Source: Methanoregula sp. (GTDB lineage: Archaea > Halobacteriota > Methanomicrobia > Methanomicrobiales > Methanospirillaceae). Taken from it: a stretch of 64,000 bases of DNA. The notes under the pieces are model-generated. The model worked only from the letters and a program-made list of their open reading frames with translations. It did no database searches and was not told where the DNA came from. This document shows, one piece after another, positions 53,101 through 62,571 of the stretch; position 1 is the first letter of the stretch, and each line of letters opens with the position of its first letter. The stretch lies in assembly GCA_030694985.1 (NCBI GenBank), contig JAUYTV010000025.1, positions 1-64,000 on the forward strand. The letters run 5' to 3'. The translations under genes were made by a program, and so were the position numbers.

Positions 53101-53796
53101 ATGATCGAGATATCAGAGTTACGGAAAACCTATCGCATGGGAGATGTCGAAGTCAATGCTCTTGACGGGATAAATCTAGAGATCGCGAAAGGCGAGTTTC
53201 TTGGCATCATGGGTGCAAGCGGCAGCGGCAAGACAACCCTGCTCCACATGCTGGGATTATTAGATGAGCCCACATCAGGAAAGATCACGATTGACGATGT
53301 CGATGTCGGCCGGCTCAATGATTACGAGAAGACCCAGTTCCGGCTCTACAAGCTGGGTTATGTCTTCCAGGACTATGCACTCGTTCCTGATCTCACGGTG
53401 ATGGAAAACGTTTCCCTGCCGGCAATGCTGCGGTTGGACCGTACTGATGAGCAGACTCAGGCCGGCAGTTTTGAAGTGCTGCAAAAGATTGGCCTGTGCG
53501 ATCGCAGGGATCACCTCCCAAGAGAGTTGTCCGGTGGCCAGCAGCAGCGGGTCTCTATTGCCCGGGCCATGGTGAACAAGCCCGATATCCTGTTTGCTGA
53601 TGAACCCTGTGCCAATCTCGATTCGGAAAACTCCCGTCTGGTTCTTGAACTATTCAAAGAGATCAATGAAGAATTCCACCAGACAATTGTGATGGTCTCC
53701 CATGAGGACTGGCACAAGAACTATTTCCACCGGATCATAAAGCTGAAAGACGGGAAAATTGTCAGTGACGGGACGAATGGATCATCAGCACATTAG
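53101..53796 (+). CDS. ABC transporter ATPase (second module)
   Basis: The 231-residue ATPase has Walker A GASGSGKTT, signature LSGGQQQR, Walker B ILFADEPCANLD and the H loop MVSHE. It belongs to the MacB/LolD group. The gene order here is exported protein, permease, ATPase, whereas the module at 23-26 kb has the ATPase before the permease. Confidence 0.93.
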   Translation: MIEISELRKTYRMGDVEVNALDGINLEIAKGEFLGIMGASGSGKTTLLHMLGLLDEPTSGKITIDDVDVGRLNDYEKTQFRLYKLGYVFQDYALVPDLTVMENVSLPAMLRLDRTDEQTQAGSFEVLQKIGLCDRRDHLPRELSGGQQQRVSIARAMVNKPDILFADEPCANLDSENSRLVLELFKEINEEFHQTIVMVSHEDWHKNYFHRIIKLKDGKIVSDGTNGSSAH

Positions 53797-53868
53797 TTTT
53801 TAGTGAATGCAGAATCCTGCTCTTTTTTTTGTTCCCGGTTCAACAGTACTCTTCAGTTCACTGCTTTC

Positions 53869-54540
53869 ATGGACGATATCCCTGTTGAAAAAATAATCCG
53901 CTCCCGTCGCCGTAGCATCGCTCTCGTCATCACACCGGATGGAAACCTGATCGTGCGAGCCCCTCTCAAAGCACCAGCTGCTATGATCAATAAATTCGTA
54001 AATGAAAAGCGTAGTTGGATTCAAAAGAAGTTTAAGGAGATAAAACAGCGGCCCGCAGCAACGGTGCATGAGTACGTGGAGGGCGAGACCTTTTTCTATC
54101 TCGGGCGAGCCTACCCGCTGCATATTGTGGAAAGCGGCAACAACCCCATTGAACGCGCGGACCGGCTGTGCGTATGCCGGACACTGCTTCCCGATATCCG
54201 GCACCGGCTGAAATGCTGGTACATGCAGGAGGCCCAGCGTGAGATCTATACCCGCTGCATGTGGTTTTTGATGACGACCGGGTATACTCCGGAATCGATC
54301 CGCATCACGGATGCCCGGCAGCGCTGGGGTTCCTGCACCAGCACGGGCGGGCTCAACTTCAGCTGGCGTCTCATCCAGGCACCGCTTGAGATTGTGGATT
54401 ATGTGATCGTCCACGAACTGGTCCATCTGCGTCAGCCCGATCACTCGAAGAAGTTCTGGAGCAAGGTTGAAGAGATCATGCCGGATTATGAGCGGAGGAG
54501 GGAATGGCTTCGTGAGAATGAGCGGTTGCTGAGGATCTAG
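53869..54540 (+). CDS. YgjP/DUF45-type metallopeptidase
   Basis: From the ATG at 53869 the protein has 223 residues. It has the DUF45 (WLM-like) fold: EKIIRSRRRSIALVITPDGN, RWGSCTSTGGLNFSWRL and the zinc motif VDYVIVHELVHLRQPDHSKK (HELVH and the third histidine in H-S-K-K-F). Bacterial YgjP has been reported to be a nucleotide phosphatase; the archaeal copies are uncharacterised. An in-frame region upstream of 53869 is probably noncoding. Confidence 0.88.
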   Translation: MDDIPVEKIIRSRRRSIALVITPDGNLIVRAPLKAPAAMINKFVNEKRSWIQKKFKEIKQRPAATVHEYVEGETFFYLGRAYPLHIVESGNNPIERADRLCVCRTLLPDIRHRLKCWYMQEAQREIYTRCMWFLMTTGYTPESIRITDARQRWGSCTSTGGLNFSWRLIQAPLEIVDYVIVHELVHLRQPDHSKKFWSKVEEIMPDYERRREWLRENERLLRI

Positions 54541-54606
54541 GAATTGCAATATCCCCAGAGCCTTAAAAGCCAGGGTTTGTCTCTTAAAAAGTACATGCTT
54601 CGTTCT

Positions 54607-55503
54607 TTATAATAACGCGCTGGCAGCAATCCCCAGTGCGTACAGCACCATCGCGACATGGAAGCAAGGCAGCACCTTAAGGGCGGTACCGGGAGACCGG
54701 TCTTTGAGGATCATCGCATTGGCATATAGCAGCAGGATAAGACCTGCACAGATACCAATCCGGGCAATCCATCCCAGCCGGGTCATGAAGATAATAGCGG
54801 TCACCACGTGGACTGCGGTAAACCCTGCGATCCAGTACGCAGTCCCGTTCATACTAAAAAGAGTCGGGATCGTGTTCATCCCCCGCGCCCGGTCGTTTAC
54901 CACATCGATCAAGTCATTTGCCCCGAGATGAGCAAGGGCAAACGGGTAGAAGAATGAAAAGTACAGGAGCGCATTCAGGTCAGGGCTGCCGATGCAGAGA
55001 TATCCCGCCACCGGAAATAATGCAAAATCTGTTCTGCCAATGAGTTGTGCAAACGGAAACTTCTGTTCGCGTTTCTCTTCCTGGTAGAAGATCTCTATCG
55101 CAAAACAGTAGACCATCAGAATGAGGACATAGACTGAATGCGGTGCGGGCAGGGTTAAGATAAGACATGCCGTGACAGCAGCAAGGATCAGGAAAAGGGC
55201 AACTGCACTGCGAGGGGAAACAAGTCCGGCTGAGAGCGGTCTTGTGCCAAATACCCTCCAGTATTTCGTCAGTTTATCGGTTTCGATATCTTTCCTGTCA
55301 TACTCGCGATCAATGTAATCATTCAGTACAAGCCCGGCTTCAAACCCGAAAAATCCGATCAGGGCAACCCGAACGAGATCAAGCCATGCAAACCCTCCGT
55401 AGGTAATTGTGGCAAGCAGGTACCCGGAGCAGAAGAGAAGGGGCCAGGCAAACGAGAACTGCAGCCGGGTGAGATCGATATATGCCCGCAGGGTTGCATG
55501 CAT
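54607..55503 (-). CDS. UbiA-family prenyltransferase
   Basis: The product (298 residues from the ATG at 55503) has about eight or nine membrane helices. The two UbiA aspartate-rich motifs are NDYIDREYDRKD (near 70-81 of this start) and NDLIDVVNDRARG (near 210). The second keeps the expected D-x3-D pattern. It attaches a prenyl chain to an unknown acceptor; in archaea, family members make lipid precursors such as digeranylgeranylglyceryl phosphate, but similarity is not enough to choose. Upstream frame to 55548 adds 15 unlikely residues. Confidence 0.85.
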   Translation of the reverse strand: MHATLRAYIDLTRLQFSFAWPLLFCSGYLLATITYGGFAWLDLVRVALIGFFGFEAGLVLNDYIDREYDRKDIETDKLTKYWRVFGTRPLSAGLVSPRSAVALFLILAAVTACLILTLPAPHSVYVLILMVYCFAIEIFYQEEKREQKFPFAQLIGRTDFALFPVAGYLCIGSPDLNALLYFSFFYPFALAHLGANDLIDVVNDRARGMNTIPTLFSMNGTAYWIAGFTAVHVVTAIIFMTRLGWIARIGICAGLILLLYANAMILKDRSPGTALKVLPCFHVAMVLYALGIAASALL

Positions 55504-55673
55504 GCGCTTAAATGATTGGCATGTCTGCCTGATACACCCTGCGATCAAAAGGCTGCGTCAATCCGGTCTCCATTTTCCCCGTCACTATCTTCATTATTTT
55601 ATGAAATATGCCGACAGGGAGCCTTACATATAATATAAAAAGTTCAAGGACAATCTGAAGATGTAGAAATATT

Positions 55674-56243
55674 ATGACTGAAACAACTGACATATCTGAA
55701 GGGATGATGAGCTGGACGAGCCTTTTGCCCTGGTGGGTAGTACTCCTGTGGGGATTGCTCTCCTTGATCATCGGGATCATGTTCCTGACAACACCTGGTA
55801 TTACCACCATCATTCTGATAACCTTCATGGGGGCATACTGGCTGGTTGGCGGTTTCTTCACGCTTGGCAGTCTCGCGGTTGATAAAACCAACATGGGATG
55901 GAAGATCTTCTTATCTATTGTGAACATTATTGCCGGACTGGTCATACTCCTGTACCCGCTGTACAGCACCGTGTTCATTCTCTCATTCTTTGCGATCTTT
56001 GTCGGGTTCTGGGGAGTGTTTATCGGTGCTGCCCATTTGTTCCAGGCATTCAAAACAAAAGATGGCGGCAATGGTGTGCTCGGGGTAATCAGCATGATCT
56101 TTGGTCTCATTATCCTGTTCTACCCGTTCTTTGCCGCAGCGGCTATACCCTTTATCGTGGGCATCCTTGCTATCGTGTGCGGTATCGGAGCAGTTATTGC
56201 GTCATTCCAGGTAAAGAAGGCCTCGGCCGCTCCAGCAAATTAA
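55674..56243 (+). CDS. HdeD-family (DUF308) membrane protein
   Basis: The 189-residue protein has six hydrophobic helices, with glycine-rich turns and the LTTPGITTIILITFMGAYWL region typical of HdeD. It is longer at the start (MTETTDISEGMMSWTSLLPW) than the copy at 6760-7326 and not closely similar to it. The role is unknown; the family is linked to acid or stress tolerance in bacteria. Confidence 0.85.
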   Translation: MTETTDISEGMMSWTSLLPWWVVLLWGLLSLIIGIMFLTTPGITTIILITFMGAYWLVGGFFTLGSLAVDKTNMGWKIFLSIVNIIAGLVILLYPLYSTVFILSFFAIFVGFWGVFIGAAHLFQAFKTKDGGNGVLGVISMIFGLIILFYPFFAAAAIPFIVGILAIVCGIGAVIASFQVKKASAAPAN

Positions 56244-56356
56244 GCAGCGGTATTAACCAATTATTTTTTTTAGGATGTAATCCACGGCATAAATTCGTGG
56301 TATTACCTGTAACCAATACTACCAGCCATGATTTATCCTCAAGACTCGTATAGGTG

Positions 56357-56905
56357 ATGATGGGATCTTTTTTTATCCGCACAGAGACACCGTTCGATAT
56401 AACGGATATATTCGATATGCATAACGATGCCTTTGCGCAGGATGGTGAAGCACGGCTTGTCAATGCCCTGCGCAATGATGGTGATTTTACCGCGGCGCTC
56501 TCACTTGTTGCAGTGCATGATGACCGGATCATCGGGCATGTGCTCTTCCCCCCGATCACGATCGAGTCCTCCGATAAAAATCAGGATTGCGTTCCTGCTC
56601 TTGCACTGGCACCACTGGGTGTGGACCCGGCGTTCCAGTGCCAGGGTGTCGGAGCGGCACTTATGGAAGAAGGATTAAAAACCTGTCGCCATCTCGGGCA
56701 CCGTGCCGTGTTCGTGGTTGGCCATCCGGGATATTATCCGCGATTTGGGTTCTCCACTGCAAGGACCTTTGGCATCACCGCTCCCTTTCCCTGTCCGGAT
56801 GCGGCGTTCATGGCGATTGAACTGGTGCCTGGTGCGCTTGATGGTGTACACGGGATCGTCCGGTATCCACCCGCGTTCGATGCAGAGGGCGCCCATACGG
56901 GATAA
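56357..56905 (+). CDS. GNAT N-acetyltransferase
   Basis: This protein of about 182 residues has the GNAT fold: FFIRTETPFDITDIFDMHND at the start, LGVDPAFQCQGVGAALMEEG as the acetyl-CoA loop (Q-x2-G-x-G/A), and AVFVVGHPGYYPRFGFSTA as the following strand. The VGHPGYYPRFGF motif is characteristic of the YhbS-like subgroup. Substrate unknown. Three overlapping starts (GTG 56354, ATG 56357, ATG 56360) are possible. Confidence 0.87.
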   Translation: MMGSFFIRTETPFDITDIFDMHNDAFAQDGEARLVNALRNDGDFTAALSLVAVHDDRIIGHVLFPPITIESSDKNQDCVPALALAPLGVDPAFQCQGVGAALMEEGLKTCRHLGHRAVFVVGHPGYYPRFGFSTARTFGITAPFPCPDAAFMAIELVPGALDGVHGIVRYPPAFDAEGAHTG

Positions 56906-56998
56906 GACAAAATACCTTTTTTTGACAGCTGGTTTTTCATTTTTTTTGTCCGGTTTCCACCAGATTGGATATACCCTTTACTAAACATCCTGTACCGT

Positions 56999-57157
56999 AT
57001 GACTGGATTTGAAACGAGACGACCTGTCATGGGATTTGGTAATACACTTGCAGGATTCACAAGTCATGCCGGTATTCCTACTCTGGTTGAAAGCCTGGAC
57101 ACAGCGCACACGGTATTAACACCAAAAGGATTGCGATTTTCTCTAAAAATGGAATAA
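56999..57157 (+). CDS. Possible small ORF of 52 residues
   Basis: The frame encodes MTGFETRRPVMGFGNTLAGF followed by a segment with SHAGIPTLVESLDTA. A TATA-like GGATATACCC lies about 30 bases upstream. No domain is recognisable and there is no clear ribosome site, so it could be chance or a remnant. It sits in the 404-bp gap 56906-57309, which otherwise contains no gene I can support. Confidence 0.3.
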   Translation: MTGFETRRPVMGFGNTLAGFTSHAGIPTLVESLDTAHTVLTPKGLRFSLKME

Positions 57158-57309
57158 CGTAAATGATCCCCCGGTTCGGAACTGTCTGGGCACGTTTTAA
57201 AAAACGGATAACAGCAATCTCCCACGTGTCGTATTCTTCTTTCCCGTCCTATTCCCCACGGCGTAAAAAAAGCACGCCTTTAAAGTATCCTTATCACCAA
57301 TAGATATGC

Positions 57310-58965
57310 ATGATTAACCGTATCAGGCGGTATGCGCAGATTGCGGATGTGCTGGGCCAGTACGGCTTTAGTATCGGGCTTGAAAAGTTATTTCCCGGCA
57401 GAGCCCGGTTCCGGCTCCCCACATCCGGAAAATCCCCGGAGTCATCCACCATCTACGAGCGGATGCGGCTTACGTTAGAGGATCTGGGCCCGACCTTTGT
57501 TAAATTCGGCCAGATTATGAGTACAAGGACGGAACTGTTCCCGCCCGAGCTGATCGAAGAGCTCAAAAAACTGCAGGATCATGCAAAGCCCATCCCGTTT
57601 TCTGAAGTACGGATGGTAATTGAAGAGAACTGCCCGGATTTTTTCGAACGGTTCTCTGAGATTGAAGAGACGCCCGTTGCCTCTGCCTCGATTGGACAGG
57701 TTCACCGTGCAATCCTAAATGACGGAACTAAGGTTGCCGTCAAGATCCAGCGGCCGGGTATTGGCGAGATCATCCAGACTGATATCACGATCCTGAAGTC
57801 CATCGCAGAACGGATCGAAACAGTGTTTCCTGAAACCCGGATCTATAACCCCTCCGGTATGGTAGAAGACTTCGCGCACCAGATCGTAAAGGAACTTGAT
57901 TACACCCGTGAAGCCCGCAATGTCGAGCGGATGGCCCGGAACTTCCGCGATGTACCCGGTATCAAGTTCCCTGACATTTACTGGGATTTTGTCACCCCCC
58001 AACTGATGGTGATGGAATTTATTGAGGGTGTCAGGATCGATAACCCTGAAGCAATCACCGAAATGGGACTGGATCCGCATGAGATCGGGGTACGGGGATT
58101 CCAAGCCTATCTCAAGATGATATTCGAAGATGGTTTCTTCCACGGGGATCCGCATCCGGGGAATCTGTTTGTCACTACAAAAGGAAATATTGTCTTTCTG
58201 GATTTTGGGATTGTGGGTATACTACGGCCTGAGAAACGGCAGAATTTTATCAACCTTCTCTTTGCGCTGGTCACCGATGATATCGAGATGATGCTTCGGT
58301 CACTTGAAGGTTTTGGGATCGTCATTGCCGAAGAGGACAGGGAGGCAATGCGGGACGATCTTTATATCATGATGCACGATTTCGGTGGGGGAGATGAGGT
58401 ATCTCAACTGAGCTTCAAACTTGTGGTAACCGAGCTCACCGAATCAATGCGCCGCTACCGGCTCAAAGTACCCTTAAACCTGATGCTGCTATTAAAGGTA
58501 TTTATGATGGTGCTTGACATCGGTGTCCGGCTTGACCCGAAGTTCAACGTAGGAAAAGAAGTCACACCCTACTTAACAAAACTTGCCGATACCAACACCT
58601 TCTCTGCCGGGTATGTCAAACGGGCATCCATGTCGCTCCTCGATGGTGTCGATGCCCTGCTGGATATGCCCCGGAATCTCAACCTGATGCTGCGGCGTTT
58701 GTCTACGGGAACGTTCAAACTTGAGATCGTGGACACCGATATCCAGAAACTCCAGATGTCACTTGATAAGGCCAGTGATAAACTGATGATCGGTATGGTT
58801 GTCGCTTCACTTGTCGTAGGGTCTTCATTAGTTCTCCAGTCCTCCTCGTTCACCCTGCCAAAGGAGGTTTCATGGATAGCGATTCTGGGATATACCGCTG
58901 CGGTGCTGGTCGGTTTCTATGCCATCTACCATGTCATATTCTTAAAATTCCATATGGAACGGTAA
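57310..58965 (+). CDS. UbiB/AarF-family (ABC1) atypical kinase
   Basis: The 551-residue protein has the UbiB signature KFGQIMSTRTELFPPELIEE, the alanine-rich nucleotide loop SASIGQVHRA, the lysine in KVAVKIQRPG, and DFGIVG plus the HGDPHPGNLF catalytic loop. Two C-terminal membrane helices (MIGMVVASLVVGSSLVLQS and GYTAAVLVGFYAIYHVIF) anchor it. In bacteria it supports ubiquinone synthesis; methanogens lack ubiquinone, so the archaeal role is unknown, perhaps isoprenoid-lipid related. Its end overlaps the convergent glycosylase gene by 24 bases. Confidence 0.9.
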   Translation: MINRIRRYAQIADVLGQYGFSIGLEKLFPGRARFRLPTSGKSPESSTIYERMRLTLEDLGPTFVKFGQIMSTRTELFPPELIEELKKLQDHAKPIPFSEVRMVIEENCPDFFERFSEIEETPVASASIGQVHRAILNDGTKVAVKIQRPGIGEIIQTDITILKSIAERIETVFPETRIYNPSGMVEDFAHQIVKELDYTREARNVERMARNFRDVPGIKFPDIYWDFVTPQLMVMEFIEGVRIDNPEAITEMGLDPHEIGVRGFQAYLKMIFEDGFFHGDPHPGNLFVTTKGNIVFLDFGIVGILRPEKRQNFINLLFALVTDDIEMMLRSLEGFGIVIAEEDREAMRDDLYIMMHDFGGGDEVSQLSFKLVVTELTESMRRYRLKVPLNLMLLLKVFMMVLDIGVRLDPKFNVGKEVTPYLTKLADTNTFSAGYVKRASMSLLDGVDALLDMPRNLNLMLRRLSTGTFKLEIVDTDIQKLQMSLDKASDKLMIGMVVASLVVGSSLVLQSSSFTLPKEVSWIAILGYTAAVLVGFYAIYHVIFLKFHMER

Positions 58966-59502
58966 CCCTTCGGTTACTTTTCCGTATTCGCAATTCTTTC
59001 GGACTATCTTCCAGGCTCTTACTTTTTCTGCAAGGGTATACCGGGTGTTGGCCGGGCTTGTTGATGGCAGTATATGGTTTTTTATAGAAGATGCCAAATT
59101 TATCCGGTGGAAATACCGGCCAGCTGTGGTTCCGTTCAGCACAATGAGCCGCACGGTGGGGTGAGCGGTGAGAAATCCGCTGATATCATTAAAGAGCGGC
59201 ATACGGATCTCATCATCTGCACTCCCTCTTCTTTTACAGGATTGGACAACATCCCAGAGTGCGATATGGTGCCCGGTAAGTTGTGTAATACGTTCAGGGT
59301 ATGGGAGCTTATGATCGATTGCGAACAGCGCATCCATGATCTTCCAGAAATGGTTCTGGGGGTTGCCATAATACTCACAGTGCCGGAGTGATTGTATGCT
59401 GGGAAAACTGCCAAGGATGAGGACTCTTGGAGAATCACCTGTAATCGGAAGAAAACCGGATGAGTTAGCGGCAGGTACAATGGTTCTGCACTGATCGGTC
59501 AT
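58942..59502 (-). CDS. Hypoxanthine/uracil-DNA glycosylase family protein (HDG type)
   Basis: The 186-residue protein has VLILGSFPSIQSLRHCEYYG and NPQNHFWKIMDAL, the N-terminal motif of the uracil-DNA glycosylase superfamily in the hypoxanthine-DNA glycosylase (family 6) version. ILPSTSPANTRYT is the final conserved motif. It removes deaminated bases (hypoxanthine) from DNA by family knowledge. It is the last gene of the minus-strand run cofG-purC-FTR-HDG, 23 bases after the FTR gene. Confidence 0.85.
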   Translation of the reverse strand: MTDQCRTIVPAANSSGFLPITGDSPRVLILGSFPSIQSLRHCEYYGNPQNHFWKIMDALFAIDHKLPYPERITQLTGHHIALWDVVQSCKRRGSADDEIRMPLFNDISGFLTAHPTVRLIVLNGTTAGRYFHRINLASSIKNHILPSTSPANTRYTLAEKVRAWKIVRKNCEYGKVTEGLPFHMEF

Positions 59503-59525
59503 AGCAGGGTGCCCAAAAAAAAAGA

Positions 59526-59807
59526 TCAGGGTTCTTTAAAATACAGATTGCAGTGGCAGTGACCCTGCTTTGTGACTTCCTCTTTATGGAATATGCAGGG
59601 ACATTCGATTGCCCGGTCCTTCTCGTCGTCCCCGCTCCTGATGCGGCAGGGGCAGTAGGGCCGGCCGAACTTTGTCTTATTGCGCACCAGTCCCTTGATC
59701 ACGGTCATGAGCTGCTTCTCATCGGTATTGAGGGTCCAGCCGTGTTTATGCGCATAGCCTTTGGCCCATTTGAGCATATCTGCCTGTTCTGCATTTTCTT
59801 CTGTCAT
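59526..59807 (-). CDS. Ferredoxin:thioredoxin reductase catalytic-type protein
   Basis: The 93-residue protein has three paired-cysteine motifs, YCPC (52, 54), ECPC (69, 71) and HCHC (84, 86), the cluster-binding and redox-active arrangement of the FTR catalytic subunit. It would reduce thioredoxin using ferredoxin. It is the usual size for the archaeal version. Confidence 0.9.
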   Translation of the reverse strand: MTEENAEQADMLKWAKGYAHKHGWTLNTDEKQLMTVIKGLVRNKTKFGRPYCPCRIRSGDDEKDRAIECPCIFHKEEVTKQGHCHCNLYFKEP

Positions 59808-59842
59808 GGTATCATAACCTTGTGATGTCCTGTATCGATAGT

Positions 59843-60598
59843 TTATGTATTCGAGACGTTAGTCTTTGCGCTCAGCATCATCGCATCTTTTTTTGACTTT
59901 GTGATCCGCTGTGCCACCTGGTTGTAGGTGGCCATCACATCGCCTTTTTCAAAGCGGTACACGTCCTTGTCAAGTGACACTCCGCTCTTCTTGTCCCAGA
60001 GCCGCATCGAGTCCATACTGATCTCATCGCCAAGGCAGATCATTTTTCCCTGCCTGCCAAACTCGATCTTGAAGTCCACAAGGGTGATGCCCTGCGAAGC
60101 GAGAAGTGCAAAGAGGAGCCGGTTTATTTCGAGTGCAACTTTTTTGATCTTTTTGAGCTCTGCCGGTGTGGCGAGTTTGAGCGCAACAACCAGATCGTCA
60201 TTGAGCATGGGATCGTGCCGTGAATCATCCTTATAATCGATCACAATAACCGGAGGATCCAGTTTGGTTCCCTCTTTGAACGGGTAGTTCCGTACAATCG
60301 AACCAGCCGCAATGTTTCTCACGATCACTTCCAGCGGAATCATCTCGAGTTCGCGCACGACCATGTGATGGGGATCGATCATGCTGACAAAATGAGTCTT
60401 TACCCCGTTCTTTTCGAGATAGTCAAAGAAGAATGCCGAAACTTTTGCATTGTAACTCCCCTTGTTCTTAAGCACATCTTTCTTTCCGCCGTCAAATGCG
60501 GTGATGTCGTCACGGAACTCAACAATGAGTTTCCCATCCACATCGGTACGATATACCGATTTTGCCTTGCCGGCGTACAGGAGTTTTTTTTGTTTCAC
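59843..60598 (-). CDS. purC: SAICAR synthetase
   Basis: The 251-residue PurC starts KLLYAGKAKSVYRTDVDGKL and has the conserved FRDDITAFDGGK, VVRNIAAGSIV and LVDFKIEFG regions. It performs the ATP-dependent addition of aspartate in purine synthesis. It overlaps cofG by four bases and is not near other pur genes. Confidence 0.95.
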   Translation of the reverse strand: MKQKKLLYAGKAKSVYRTDVDGKLIVEFRDDITAFDGGKKDVLKNKGSYNAKVSAFFFDYLEKNGVKTHFVSMIDPHHMVVRELEMIPLEVIVRNIAAGSIVRNYPFKEGTKLDPPVIVIDYKDDSRHDPMLNDDLVVALKLATPAELKKIKKVALEINRLLFALLASQGITLVDFKIEFGRQGKMICLGDEISMDSMRLWDKKSGVSLDKDVYRFEKGDVMATYNQVAQRITKSKKDAMMLSAKTNVSNT

Positions 60599-61584
60599 GA
60601 TCCACTGCTCCTTCTCTTAACTGTTTGTGCGAGCCGGTTTATCAGGGGTTTCAAATCGGCGTGGTACCATCCACGCTCAATAAACTGCGGGTAGATGCAG
60701 AGTCGTTCTTTTAGTTCGGCCTCACCGGCAATGGTTTTGAGTTCTTCAAGTGCAGGCCACGGATGTTCGGGATTCACGTAATCGATGGTGAGCGGCGAGA
60801 TGCCCCCTAGATCGTCCACACCGCACCGGATGAGGGACGCGGCATCGATCAGGTTAGGGGGGATCTGGATCGCGATGTCACCGGGCAGAATGTCGCGCGC
60901 CATACGGATCGTTTTACAAATTTCCTCTGTAGTGGGGATTGGCTGACCGGCCATGGGGGTGCCCGGTTTGGGGCAGAAGTTCTGGATGATAATCTCCTGG
61001 ATATGCTTATAGCGCCTATGAATATCCCGGATTGCGCAGAGCGACTCTTCCCTGTCTGCCATTGTCTCGCCAATACCGAGAAGCAGACCGGTTGTGAACG
61101 GGATTTTGAGTTTACCGGCATCTTCCATCATCGCAAGCCTGACTTCGGGCTCTTTTCCTTTCGATGTTGCGTGAGCTGGTATCCGCGCAGTGGTCTCAAG
61201 CATCAGTCCCATGCTGGCATTCACGCAACGCAGGCGCTCCATCTCATCTAAAGTAAGTATGCCCGCATTCGTGTGCGGCAGGACCCCGTATTCGATGCTC
61301 TTCCTGCACATCGCCTCACAATAATTAAGAATGGTCGTATAGCCCAGTGGTTTGAGATATTTCTTAAACCCGGGCTCCTCTTCCGGACGCTCACCGAAGG
61401 TAAAGAGTGCTTCTGTGCACCCAATAGCCGCTCCCTGCCGGAGTGTTGTTTTAACTTGATCTTGTGCCATCAGGCAGCCATCCCTGACCGGTGTCCGGAA
61501 ACTACAGTACCCGCAACGGTTCCGGCACACGGTAGTAAGCGGTAAAAAAATATTTTTTGTGAAGGTGATGACCCGGTGCTGCAT
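60595..61584 (-). CDS. cofG: 7,8-didemethyl-8-hydroxy-5-deazariboflavin synthase subunit CofG
   Basis: The 329-residue radical SAM protein has CRNRCGYC (Cys20, 24, 27) and, further on, GIGETMADREES and QNFCPKPGTPMAG. CofG with CofH makes the F420 chromophore precursor FO. The in-frame TTG at 61590 is a less likely start than the ATG. No cofH is in the window. Confidence 0.94.
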   Translation of the reverse strand: MQHRVITFTKNIFLPLTTVCRNRCGYCSFRTPVRDGCLMAQDQVKTTLRQGAAIGCTEALFTFGERPEEEPGFKKYLKPLGYTTILNYCEAMCRKSIEYGVLPHTNAGILTLDEMERLRCVNASMGLMLETTARIPAHATSKGKEPEVRLAMMEDAGKLKIPFTTGLLLGIGETMADREESLCAIRDIHRRYKHIQEIIIQNFCPKPGTPMAGQPIPTTEEICKTIRMARDILPGDIAIQIPPNLIDAASLIRCGVDDLGGISPLTIDYVNPEHPWPALEELKTIAGEAELKERLCIYPQFIERGWYHADLKPLINRLAQTVKRRSSGS

Positions 61585-61755
61585 GAACAATGATGTTTTT
61601 ATTAGCTATTGAAAGTTAATGCCATTTGCCGACAAACCGTGTTCTCAAAGATCGAAGCAGAGATCAAAAAAGGGTAAAGCATAAAGTACTGCGCAGTGCA
61701 TAGTTGACAATACGAATTAAACAGGAAATATTCAATCAATAATGGTGGAGCTGGG

Positions 61756-62535
61756 ATGTCGGAACGAGATAATGAATCAGGTGAGACCAGAAATGCGGCT
61801 GAATGTGAGGATGGAATAAGCCCACCGGCTGAACCGACAACGGCAGACTTAAAAAAATCACTGGAATTTGCGTTAAAGAAGCTCCAGATTGTCGGTAGCG
61901 TAACACGGCATGATGTACTCAACCAGCTGACCGCAGTTGTCGGGTATACCGAACTGCTGGAGATGATGGTTGAAGACGAAAAACAACGATCATTTATTGA
62001 AAAAGAGAAGCAGGCCATCGATAAGATCCGGCGCCAGTTCAAATTTGCCAAGGATTACCAGAATATTGGTGTCGAACCCCCCCAATGGCAGTTGTTAAAG
62101 GGTGTGATACACCGGGCTATTGATGAAGCAGATCTAAAAACAATCCGGGTTGCTGATCTTACGGGTAGCGCATCGGTATATGCCGACTCCCTCTTTGAAA
62201 AAGTCTTCTCAAACCTGTTTGAAAACACCCGGCGTCACAGTGGTTCTGCAACAGAGATCCGGATTTCTGTGTCCCACAAAGATGCTGCAATCGTTCTGGT
62301 TGTGGAAGATAATGGAATGGGCATTCCTGCGGAAAACAAGAACAAGGTGTTCGAGCGCGGCTATGGAAAAGGAACCGGCTGGGGATTATTCCTTGCCATG
62401 GAGATCCTTTCGTTCACCGGTATGACAATAAAAGAGACCGGAGAGCTTGGAAAAGGGAGCCGGTTTGAGATTCTTATTCCAAAGGAACATTTCCGGCTGG
62501 AAGTTGGCGGACCGCAGCTAACGGTATCCGGATAG
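61756..62535 (+). CDS. Sensor histidine kinase, cytoplasmic
   Basis: The 259-residue kinase has a short variable start, the H box TRHDVLNQLTAV (His52), and the ATP-binding domain with N box NLFENTRRHS, G1 DNGMGIP and G2 YGKGTGWGLFLAM. There is no membrane helix or obvious sensor domain, so it must respond to a partner or an internal signal. HDVLNQ resembles the HWE/HisKA variants frequent in Methanomicrobia. No response regulator is adjacent. Confidence 0.88.
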   Translation: MSERDNESGETRNAAECEDGISPPAEPTTADLKKSLEFALKKLQIVGSVTRHDVLNQLTAVVGYTELLEMMVEDEKQRSFIEKEKQAIDKIRRQFKFAKDYQNIGVEPPQWQLLKGVIHRAIDEADLKTIRVADLTGSASVYADSLFEKVFSNLFENTRRHSGSATEIRISVSHKDAAIVLVVEDNGMGIPAENKNKVFERGYGKGTGWGLFLAMEILSFTGMTIKETGELGKGSRFEILIPKEHFRLEVGGPQLTVSG

Positions 62536-62571
62536 AGAGAAAACAGAAAAGATAAAAAAAGGTGAAGTGAA

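Noticed and set aside
47757-53796. The metallophosphoesterase and the following ABC module as one system
   Set aside because: They are divergent and separated by more than 1.1 kb of noncoding repeats, with no shared signals seen.
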